DNA of 64,000 nt from Chryseobacterium sp. Leaf405. GTDB lineage: Bacteria; Bacteroidota; Bacteroidia; Flavobacteriales; Weeksellaceae. The notes beneath the pieces were generated by a model. That model was not told the DNA's origin and did not search any database. It saw only the letters and a list, made by a program, of their open reading frames with translations. The position numbers and the translations under genes were made by a program. Below are positions 1 through 7,391 of the stretch, one piece after another; positions within the stretch are counted from its first letter, which is position 1; each line of letters begins with the position of its first letter. Where the stretch lies: positions 1-64,000 of the forward strand of contig NZ_LMQN01000020.1 in assembly GCF_001425355.1 (NCBI RefSeq). The letters run 5' to 3'.

Positions 1-1
1 C

Positions 2-103
2 CCGTTAAAATTACAGTCAACAGATCTGAAAGCCGAAGGTAATGAGGTTGCCATTGAAACTTTAGAATTGGCACACGAAGGTTTAACTATTGAAAATAAC
101 TAA
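2..103 (+). CDS. Tail tube protein, C-terminal end (partial at window edge)
   Basis: Only the last 33 codons are visible. They end in TAA at 101-103, two bases before the next start. The peptide ends with the pattern 'AIETLELAHEGLTIE', which matches the C-terminal strand of gp19-like tube proteins (Phage_T4_gp19 family). The next gene ends its own domain with the similar 'AIETIELKYRYF'. Contractile injection systems usually carry several tandem tube paralogues (Afp1/Afp5 type) after the sheath genes, so this is read as a tube subunit. The start and the sheath genes lie outside the window. Confidence 0.6.
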   Translation, partial: PLKLQSTDLKAEGNEVAIETLELAHEGLTIENN

Positions 104-105
104 TC

Positions 106-573
106 ATGGCTCTTTTATATCCTCCAACCAGTTTTTCTTTTATTGTTAACGGGATTTCAACAACAGAGGGTATTGACTCCAGATTTCAGTCTATATCTGG
201 TTTATCAACAGACATTACAACCGAAGAATACGCCGAAGGTGGCGAAAACAGATTTGTTCATCAGCTTCCTTTAAGACCAAAATATCCTAATTTAGTGCTT
301 AAGCGCGGATTAATTGTAAGTTCAGGATTGATAAGCTGGTGCAGAAATGCTATGGAAAACTTCGAATTTGAACCCAGAAATCTGATTGTTTCTCTCGCAG
401 GAGGGCTGCAATCTACAGCACCCTTAATGGTTTGGAATGTAGTAGGAGCATACCCGGTGAGATGGGAAGTTTCAGAATTCAACGCAGAAGAAAGCAAATT
501 GGCTATTGAAACCATAGAACTGAAATACAGATATTTCACTATACCCTCATCGTTAGCAAGCTTAGGCTTGTAA
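106..573 (+). CDS. eCIS tail tube protein (T4 gp19-like, Afp1/Afp5 type)
   Basis: This 155-aa protein is the size of a gp19/Hcp-like tube subunit. Such subunits stack as hexamers inside the contractile sheath and form the channel that carries cargo. It opens with 'YPPTSFSFIVNGI', followed by a 'FQSISGLSTDI' segment, both typical of the gp19 family ('F.V...G...F..VSGL'). The last strand resembles the end of the upstream gene, so the two are probably paralogues. In Afp-type particles one paralogue forms the body and another the baseplate-proximal ring; which is which cannot be told here. It starts two bases after the preceding stop, so co-translation is likely. Confidence 0.85.
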   Translation: MALLYPPTSFSFIVNGISTTEGIDSRFQSISGLSTDITTEEYAEGGENRFVHQLPLRPKYPNLVLKRGLIVSSGLISWCRNAMENFEFEPRNLIVSLAGGLQSTAPLMVWNVVGAYPVRWEVSEFNAEESKLAIETIELKYRYFTIPSSLASLGL

Positions 574-583
574 TTTCTAATCG

Positions 584-706
584 AATCTAAGCACCTGGAA
601 GTGTGTTAGTCTAAAGATAACTTTTAGCAAAATATTTTTTCATAAAAAACAACGGATTAGTCTATCACAGGACTGAACACACTCTTTATGTGCTTAGATT
701 TTTTAA
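584..706 (+). terminator. Large two-tier hairpin with T-tract between tube and baseplate genes
   Basis: An 11-base arm at 584-594 is perfectly complementary to 690-700. Inside it, 601-611 pairs with 671-682 with one bulge, leaving a loop of about 60 bases. T residues at 699-704 follow directly. The shape fits a partial terminator, an mRNA-stabilising 3' end or a structured RNA. It lies exactly where expression of abundant tube subunits would need to exceed that of the few-copy baseplate proteins. Seen directly: the stem and T-tract. Inferred: attenuation. Confidence 0.55.
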
Positions 707-771
707 AATAAACAGATTAAATCATTGATTTTTAATATTTTAAAATTAAAAATTGATTAAAAACAAACGAA

Positions 772-933
772 ATGCCAATAGAAATAAAAGAACTTCACAT
801 TAAAATAAATGTGGACGAGAAAACAGAAGCAGCAACAACTGAAACATCAGTAGATGTGGCAAAAATTATGCGGGCAGTGAGTGAAAGTGTAGAACAGGCA
901 GTAAATATTCAACAACGTAAAAAAGAAAGATAA
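772..933 (+). CDS. DUF5908-like small eCIS protein
   Basis: This 53-aa reading frame begins MPIEIKELHIKINV, the characteristic opening of the small DUF5908 family of Bacteroidota. That family typically sits inside injection-system operons between tube and spike-adaptor genes. The C-terminus is basic (QQRKKER). Its stop overlaps the next start by one base (TAATG at 931-935), implying translational coupling with the LysM adaptor. Its role is unknown; a small baseplate or chaperone-like role is conceivable. Confidence 0.75.
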   Translation: MPIEIKELHIKINVDEKTEAATTETSVDVAKIMRAVSESVEQAVNIQQRKKER

Positions 934-1649
934 TGGCAGGTACAGGAAAAGTTACGATACAAACTTATAAAGATAACGAGTTTGGTGACAAACAGAGTGT
1001 AGTTTTTACGGCCCTCATTAATCCAACAGGCTATTCTTTAACACATAAAGTTGAGTATAATACTGAAAACCCAGAAGGAGCAAACGCAACTGATTCAAAA
1101 TTTATAAAAAAATCTCCTCAAACCTTACAATTAGAATTTTTATTTGATGGTACAGGAGTAACAGAAGCTAATCCAGGTAATAAGCTTTTAAATAAGATAA
1201 AAGGAAAAGACTCTTTTAGTAAAACTGCTGTAGAAAAACAATTAGAGGATTTTTATAGTGCAACAGGAGATTTTAATGGAACGATTCATAAGCCGTACAC
1301 AGTTATTGTTACTTGGGGGAAATTTAAATTTGAAGGATCACTTACTGAACTAACAGTAGATTATAAATTATTCAATAGTGATGGAAGTCCTTTAAGAGCC
1401 ATAGGTAAAGCAACTTTTTTAGAATCAATTAGCAAAGAACTTGCTGCAAGGATGGGTAATAAACAATCCCCAGATCTTACTCACAAAAGAACAGTACAAG
1501 ATGGAGATACACTCCCTTTAATGACTGCAAGAATTTACGGAGATTCCAAATACTATTTAGAAGTAGCAAAAATCAATGGCCTTATCAATTTCAGGCAGTT
1601 AATTCCAGGACAAGAACTATTCTTTCCTCCTATAGAAAAAATATCATAA
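933..1649 (+). CDS. LysM-containing tube-to-spike adaptor (Afp7-like)
   Basis: The protein is 238 aa. Residues about 1-175 form the 'CIS tube' domain, similar to T4 gp53/gp54-like adaptors. Residues about 185-235 form a LysM module: 'TVQDGDTLPLMTARIYGDSKYY' spans it in part, and it continues to 'LIPGQELFFPPI'. In Afp/PVC particles this protein joins the first tube ring to the spike hub, with the LysM acting as a structural clamp rather than for murein binding. It overlaps the DUF5908 gene by one base and ends one base before the VgrG-like gene, so it is part of a tight baseplate operon. Confidence 0.85.
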   Translation: MAGTGKVTIQTYKDNEFGDKQSVVFTALINPTGYSLTHKVEYNTENPEGANATDSKFIKKSPQTLQLEFLFDGTGVTEANPGNKLLNKIKGKDSFSKTAVEKQLEDFYSATGDFNGTIHKPYTVIVTWGKFKFEGSLTELTVDYKLFNSDGSPLRAIGKATFLESISKELAARMGNKQSPDLTHKRTVQDGDTLPLMTARIYGDSKYYLEVAKINGLINFRQLIPGQELFFPPIEKIS

Positions 1650-1650
1650 C

Positions 1651-3396
1651 ATGAACAATAGCGGATACATACAAACAGCAAGACCTTCCGATTTAATTAC
1701 TTTTAAAGTAATGTCAGAAGGAACAGAATTGCCGGGTAAGTACGGTGTGAAAAGCATTGTCGTAGAAAAAGAGGTCAATAGAATTCCTTACGCCCGCATT
1801 GTGATTTTAGACGGAAGTGTACCGGAACAGGATTTCAAATTAAGCAATGAAGAATTATTAATTCCCGGAAAAGAAATTGAGATTACAGCCGGATATCATT
1901 CTAAAGAAGAAACCATCTTTAAAGGAGTTGTGGTAAAACACAATATTAAAGTCAGAAACGGATCTTCTTACCTCATCATCGAATGTAGAGATAAAGCTGT
2001 AAAAATGACTTTAGGAAGAAAAAGCAAATATTTCTACGAAAGTACAGACAGCGATATCATTGAAGAACTGATTGGCAATAGCGGTGCCACTGCAGATGTT
2101 GAGGCTACTTCCAATTCACATAAAGAACTGGTTCAGTACCAAGCTTCTGATTGGGATTTTATATTAACCAGAGCACAGGCAAACGGAAAACTTTGTTTTG
2201 TTGAAGACGGCACTGTTAAAGTCGCAAAACCCAATTTTAGCGGTGAAACGGTAGAAACGGTTGTGTACGGATCATCGGTACATGAATTTGACGGAGAAAT
2301 TGATGCAAGAGATCAATTCAATAAAATTACTGCCAAAACATGGAGCTATACAGATCAGGAATTAACAGAAGTTGAAGCACAGGATCCTGCCATTAATCTT
2401 AATGGAAATCTTTCTTCCGGTGATTTGGCAGACGTTTTTGGAATTGAAGATTTACAATTGAAACACGGCGGAAATCTTACCCAGGGTGAGCTGCAGGAAT
2501 GGGGTGATGCAAAAGCAACTTTTCAACAGTTAGCCAAAACAAGAGGAAGAGTAAAATTCCAGGGAATCCCATCTGTAAAACCGGGAGTTTCATTAACACT
2601 ACAGGGAGTAGGAAACCGATTTAACGGAAAAATATACGTTACTGGTGTTCGTCATGAGATCGTTGACGGAAATTGGTTGGTTGATGCTCAGTTCGGGCTT
2701 TCTCCAACATGGTTTTCAGAAGCGTATGATATAAGTGAAATGCCGGGTTCAGGAATTATCCCTTCAATCAGCGGATTGCATATCGGTGTCGTATCACAAT
2801 TAGAATCTGATCCGGATGGTGAAGACAGAATTTTAGTACAAATACCGATCATTAATAATGAAGAAGAGGGAATTTGGGCAAGAGTGGCGACCCTTGATGC
2901 AGGAGAAAACAGGGGATCTTTTTTCAGACCAGAAATTGGAGATGAAGTGATCATCGGATTCATTAATGACGATCCCAATGACGCAGTTGTGCTCGGAATG
3001 TTAAATAGCAGTGCAAAGCCGGCTCCTATTGTGGCTTCTGATGATAACCACGAAAAGGGATTTGTTACCCGAAGCGAAATGAAAATGATTTTTAATGACG
3101 ACAAAATTTCTTACACACTTGAAACACCAAAAGGCAAAAAAGTAATTGTAGACGAAGATGCGGATATTATTACAATAAAAGATGAGCATTTTAATATTCT
3201 TACGCTTAATAAAGACGGTATTAGCATAGAAAGCGGCAAAGACATTAAGATGAAAGCAAAAGGCGACATCACTATGGAAGGAATCAATATCAATATAAAA
3301 GCAAGCGCCCAGTTCAAAGCGGAAGGCAGTTCGGGTTCTGAATTAAAATCAGGAGCAGTGATCGTAGTAAAAGGATCTCAGGTAAAAATTAATTAA
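1651..3396 (+). CDS. VgrG-like spike protein (Afp8-like, gp27/gp5 fusion)
   Basis: This 581-aa protein has the VgrG layout. An N-terminal gp27-like hub (about 15-345) contains 'LVQYQASDWDFILTRA', a hallmark of the family. A gp5-type OB fold (about 375-450) contains 'GIWARVATLDAG' and 'PEIGDEVIIGFINDD'. A short beta-helix needle runs from about 480 to the end. It forms the trimeric spike under the tube and receives the PAAR tip. No extra C-terminal effector domain is present; the length is that of a plain structural VgrG. It is five bases upstream of the PAAR gene. Confidence 0.9.
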   Translation: MNNSGYIQTARPSDLITFKVMSEGTELPGKYGVKSIVVEKEVNRIPYARIVILDGSVPEQDFKLSNEELLIPGKEIEITAGYHSKEETIFKGVVVKHNIKVRNGSSYLIIECRDKAVKMTLGRKSKYFYESTDSDIIEELIGNSGATADVEATSNSHKELVQYQASDWDFILTRAQANGKLCFVEDGTVKVAKPNFSGETVETVVYGSSVHEFDGEIDARDQFNKITAKTWSYTDQELTEVEAQDPAINLNGNLSSGDLADVFGIEDLQLKHGGNLTQGELQEWGDAKATFQQLAKTRGRVKFQGIPSVKPGVSLTLQGVGNRFNGKIYVTGVRHEIVDGNWLVDAQFGLSPTWFSEAYDISEMPGSGIIPSISGLHIGVVSQLESDPDGEDRILVQIPIINNEEEGIWARVATLDAGENRGSFFRPEIGDEVIIGFINDDPNDAVVLGMLNSSAKPAPIVASDDNHEKGFVTRSEMKMIFNDDKISYTLETPKGKKVIVDEDADIITIKDEHFNILTLNKDGISIESGKDIKMKAKGDITMEGININIKASAQFKAEGSSGSELKSGAVIVVKGSQVKIN

Positions 3397-3401
3397 TCAT
3401 C

Positions 3402-3692
3402 ATGAAACCGGCAGCAAGAATTACAGATATGCATACCTGTCCTATGGTTACAGGAAACGTTCCGCATGTAGGCGGACCCATTATTCCTGCGGGAGAACCT
3501 ACCGTACTTATCGGAGGAAAACCTGCAGCAAGAGTTGGAGATAAAGCAATGTGTACAGGTCCGCCAGATACTATTGCAGCAGGATCTTCAAGTGTTTTAA
3601 TAGGCGGAAAACAAGCCGCAAGAATGGGAGATTCTACAGCTCACGGAGGGGTAATATCCGCAGGTGAACCTACTGTTTTAATAGGAGGATGA
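3402..3692 (+). CDS. PAAR spike-tip protein (Afp10-like)
   Basis: The 96-aa protein consists of a single PAAR domain. It starts 'PAARITDMHTCPM' and carries repeated 'PTVLIGGKPAAR.GD' and 'SSVLIGGKQAARMGD' units, with the His and Cys residues (His11, Cys13, a Cys near 50 and a His near 80) expected to bind the zinc at the point of the cone. It caps the VgrG-like trimer. There is no toxin extension, so this tip is structural. The gene follows the spike gene directly. Confidence 0.92.
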   Translation: MKPAARITDMHTCPMVTGNVPHVGGPIIPAGEPTVLIGGKPAARVGDKAMCTGPPDTIAAGSSSVLIGGKQAARMGDSTAHGGVISAGEPTVLIGG

Positions 3693-3816
3693 TATTGAAA
3701 GATACTATCATCCGACTAAAATAAAAAACGTAAAACATCCATAACAAAACAGATAGAATAACTAAAACTCTATGTTACAGATGCAGGATGTTACAATCAA
3801 ATATAACAAATACCAT

Positions 3817-4227
3817 ATGAAAATAAATACAGATTTTTTAGGAATAGGCTGGAGTTTTCCGCCTGAGTTTAATCAGAATGAAGGAAAGCTGGCAATGACC
3901 ACAGATGTGGAAGACATCAATAATAGTCTTATGATTCTATTGTCAACACGTCCAGGTGAACGTGTAATGTTCCCGAATTACGGATGTGACCTGCAGGAAA
4001 TGCTATTCAAGCCTCTGGACCTAACACTTATCACTCAAATGAAAGGTATCGTGGAGCGTGCTATTTTATATCATGAACCTAGAATAAATATTTTAAGTAT
4101 TGATATTGACACTCAGGAAGAACTGGAAGGTGAAGTTTTGATACAAATTGACTACGAAGTAAGAAATACGAATACAAGAAGCAATATGGTTTTTCCTTTT
4201 TACAAGGGAGAAGCTACAGAAATATAA
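3817..4227 (+). CDS. gp25-like baseplate wedge protein (Afp9-like)
   Basis: Short gp25/gpW-type wedge protein. Recognisable features are 'DINNSLMILLSTRPGERVMFPNYGCDL', where the 'RPGER.M.P.YG' core is diagnostic, and the closing 'I.I.Y.VR.TN...N.VFPFY' strand. It nucleates sheath assembly on the baseplate. Reading is open from an ATG at 3772, but homologues begin close to 'MKINTDFLGIGWSFPPEF', so the ATG at 3817 is preferred (136 aa); the longer version would have 151 aa. It lies between the PAAR gene and the Afp11-like gene. Confidence 0.88.
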   Translation: MKINTDFLGIGWSFPPEFNQNEGKLAMTTDVEDINNSLMILLSTRPGERVMFPNYGCDLQEMLFKPLDLTLITQMKGIVERAILYHEPRINILSIDIDTQEELEGEVLIQIDYEVRNTNTRSNMVFPFYKGEATEI

Positions 4228-4316
4228 TCAATTACAGGATGTCTGTAGCCATTTTTAAATACTACCAAACACTACATAAGTATTGCATCTGACCATAGAA
4301 AGATAAATATAAACAA

Positions 4317-7300
4317 ATGAAAAAAACAGATACATTTTCACATTATCGTGAAGGAAAATCACAAATGCAGCGCTTTTTAGCAGAATTAGATCCGGGCAAT
4401 CTTGAATTACACGATTTCGATTTGTTTGATTGGCTGTTATTCGCAAACAATTTTGCACAGCGTGTCAACTATTTCGATAAAGATGATAATACAGCACCGC
4501 AAGGAAACTGGGGAAATTTCTTCCTGGGTGATGATGCCAATGCCATTCCACGTAGAGAAAGCGTTGAGTACAAAAGTATGAAAAAACAGGTTACAGATCT
4601 TATTTCCCAGTTTGAACAGGATAGCAACCTGACGCCTCACCTGACCTTATTTGTTTGCTTTTTAAAATTATTGGATTTCTCAAAAAAAGCCTTCAATAAT
4701 TTAACAAAAAGGCACTTGGATTTCTATTATAATGAAATTCTTCAAATTGAAAAAAATGATGCCAAGTCAGATAAAGTCTATGTGATTTTTGAATTAGCCA
4801 AAAAAGCAATTCAGGAAAAAATTCCAGGTGGTACATTGCTGGATGGCGACAAAGATGCCAATGGAAAAAAACGCGTTTACAAAACAGCTGAAGAACTTAT
4901 TGCCAATCAGGCAAAAGTAGTTGAAATCAAAAGTTTTCTGAATGATGTCGAAAAAAGAGAGCTGAGAATGGCTCCGATAGCCAATTCCGCTGATGGTCTG
5001 GGTGATAAATTACCGGAAGAAAGCAATTACTGGTGGCCGTTCGGATATAATTCTGACGAAACAGCTTCAGATAAATCTATGTACAAAGAGCTGCCGAAAG
5101 CTAAACTCGGTTTTTCAGTAGCATCTTCATTATTTGATCTAAAAGAAGGTGAGAGAACCATTACTCTGAAAATCGATTTTATTAAAAATTCGAGTCAGAA
5201 ATTACAGACTATTCGAACAGAAGATATTAAAAATAATATCAAAGTGTTTTGTAGCGGTGAGAAAGAGTGGTTATCAGACATTGTTTTAGAATGTAACAGA
5301 AACGATGAAAATCAGCTGGAACTTTCTTTTACATTGCCTAAAAATTTTCCTGCAGTTGTAAAATATAACAAGGACGTTTTGTTAGAAACATTTCAGACCG
5401 ATTTCCCTGTTGTAAGATTCATGATAGAAGGAGAAGATTACTATGATATCTATGAAGCTCTTTCAGAAAAACGTGTACAAAACATAGAAATAGCGGTTGA
5501 TGTAAAAGGGGTGAAATCTGTTCAGATAGAAAATGACAGCAGTACATTGAATGCTGAAAAACCTTATTATCCATTCACGGCACAGCCTATTAAAGGATCT
5601 AATTTTTATATTAAATGTCCTGAAATGTTTTCCAAAAAATGGCAGAATGCAGATATTACCATCAATTGGAAAAATACCCCGAATTCTATAACAGATTTAT
5701 ATAACGGATATGTCATTCAACCGAATCAAAATATCAGTTTAAAAGATTTTGAGGGATTAAAAACTTCATCAATTGTGCGTTCTGATGCCTATTTTACTGC
5801 AGATACCGCTTTATTGGAAAAAGAAGTATGGCGTGAAAAAGGGAATGATATTGAGTTGTTTAAAAAAGCAGAAAACGGTTATAAAACTCAATTTTCCATT
5901 TATAATACGACTGAAAATTCGGGAACAAGCGAGTCTATCAGATTAACGCTGAACCAGTCGGCACTACAGGATGTGTATCCTAAATTATATACTCTGGCAT
6001 TATCCAGCAGCCCTGCGAGTGAAAAACTGATTCCGAACGAACCCTATATTCCTTTTGCGGAAGATATTGAATTGAATTACAGTGCAAAGGAAAATGCTTA
6101 TTCATATTTAAGTAAAGATGGTGGCGGAGAAGCTTCAAAAAGTAACGGCGTACAATTGTATCATGAAGATGCATTCGGGCAATACGAAAAAGAAGTTGAA
6201 AACAGAAATATTGTTCCTGTACATGACAATGGAGGTGAACTGTACATTGGTTTGGAAGCAATGCCGCAAGCTACAGTTTCATTATTAATTCAAATGCTGG
6301 AAGGAAGTGAAAACCCTTTAGCAGATACTTTCAAGGAAAAAGAGTTTATAGAATGGGATATTCTTTCCAATAATACATGGATTGATCTCTCAAAATATAT
6401 GCTGCAAAATGAGACCAGAAGATTTCTGGAATCGGGTATTGTAAAGTTTAAAATTCCTAAAGATATCAATACAGATCATACAAGATTTACCGACGGATTG
6501 GTCTGGATCAGAGCGAAATCCCAAAGAAGTTATGATGCGGTATGCAAAATCCAGGGAATATACACTCAGGCTGTTTTGGCAACATTCCAAAATCAGGATA
6601 ATGATCTGTCTCATTTAAATAATGGTCTGGAAGCAAACACAATTTCTAAACTCATCACCAGAGTTCCGCAGATAAAGTCGGTGAGCCAGCCTTACAATTC
6701 GTTTGACGGAAAATACAAGGAAACCGATACAGAATTTTACAGACGTGTAAGTGAAAGATTAAGACACAAGCACAGAGCCATTACGCAATGGGATTATGAG
6801 CATTTGGTATTGCAGGAGTTTCCGGAAGTGTTTAAAGTAAAGTGTTTAAATCATACCTCCGAAAAATCATATATGGCACCGGGTCATGTAACATTGATGG
6901 TAGTGCCGAATATTAAAAATAAAAATGCTTTTGATGTCTATCAGCCGAGAGTGAGCCGAGCGAGTCTGAATAAAATTCAGAATTATGTAAATGAATTAAA
7001 TACAATGCATGTAAAGGCGCAGGTAATTAATCCGAATTATAAAGAAGCAAAAGTACAGACAAAGGTGAAATTTTTTGAACAGTATGATGAAATATTTTAC
7101 CTGAAACAATTAGATGAAGATATTAAAAAATACATATCGCCCTGGGCTTTTACAGATGCTAAAGATATTGATTTTAATGTGGAACTGAATGTTAATCATT
7201 TAATTAACTATCTGGAGCAGCTGTATTATGTAGATTACATTGATGAGATCAAAATATTGGTGAATAATGTTGTACAGAAAAAATCTTTAATAGAAGTAGA

Positions 7301-7367
7301 TCCAAAATCAATCTTGGTTTCTGCTAAACAACACAGTGTAGATAGTACAAATCAAGTATGTATTTAA
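4317..7367 (+). CDS. Baseplate J/gp6-like protein (Afp11-like)
   Basis: At 1016 aa this matches the long Afp11/Pvc11 baseplate proteins. The C-terminal third carries the J-like signature: 'ETDTEFYRRVSERLRHKHRA', then 'WDYEHLVLQEFPEVFKVKC', then a 'HVTLMVVPN' strand and a ferredoxin-like end around 'VKAQVINPNYKEAKVQTKVK'. The N-terminal 250 residues are helical and contain a 'YWWPFGYNSDE' stretch. With the Afp12-like protein it builds the wedge ring around the spike. The gene is 24 bases upstream of that partner. Confidence 0.85.
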   Translation: MKKTDTFSHYREGKSQMQRFLAELDPGNLELHDFDLFDWLLFANNFAQRVNYFDKDDNTAPQGNWGNFFLGDDANAIPRRESVEYKSMKKQVTDLISQFEQDSNLTPHLTLFVCFLKLLDFSKKAFNNLTKRHLDFYYNEILQIEKNDAKSDKVYVIFELAKKAIQEKIPGGTLLDGDKDANGKKRVYKTAEELIANQAKVVEIKSFLNDVEKRELRMAPIANSADGLGDKLPEESNYWWPFGYNSDETASDKSMYKELPKAKLGFSVASSLFDLKEGERTITLKIDFIKNSSQKLQTIRTEDIKNNIKVFCSGEKEWLSDIVLECNRNDENQLELSFTLPKNFPAVVKYNKDVLLETFQTDFPVVRFMIEGEDYYDIYEALSEKRVQNIEIAVDVKGVKSVQIENDSSTLNAEKPYYPFTAQPIKGSNFYIKCPEMFSKKWQNADITINWKNTPNSITDLYNGYVIQPNQNISLKDFEGLKTSSIVRSDAYFTADTALLEKEVWREKGNDIELFKKAENGYKTQFSIYNTTENSGTSESIRLTLNQSALQDVYPKLYTLALSSSPASEKLIPNEPYIPFAEDIELNYSAKENAYSYLSKDGGGEASKSNGVQLYHEDAFGQYEKEVENRNIVPVHDNGGELYIGLEAMPQATVSLLIQMLEGSENPLADTFKEKEFIEWDILSNNTWIDLSKYMLQNETRRFLESGIVKFKIPKDINTDHTRFTDGLVWIRAKSQRSYDAVCKIQGIYTQAVLATFQNQDNDLSHLNNGLEANTISKLITRVPQIKSVSQPYNSFDGKYKETDTEFYRRVSERLRHKHRAITQWDYEHLVLQEFPEVFKVKCLNHTSEKSYMAPGHVTLMVVPNIKNKNAFDVYQPRVSRASLNKIQNYVNELNTMHVKAQVINPNYKEAKVQTKVKFFEQYDEIFYLKQLDEDIKKYISPWAFTDAKDIDFNVELNVNHLINYLEQLYYVDYIDEIKILVNNVVQKKSLIEVDPKSILVSAKQHSVDSTNQVCI

Positions 7368-7391
7368 TTATAAATAGAATAGAACATAACC

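Noticed and set aside
1651..3692. Type VI secretion system
   Set aside because: VgrG-like and PAAR proteins occur in both systems. The LysM adaptor, Afp11/Afp12-like proteins, single AAA+ ATPase and lysis genes, with no TssJ/L/M membrane complex in view, fit an extracellular system.
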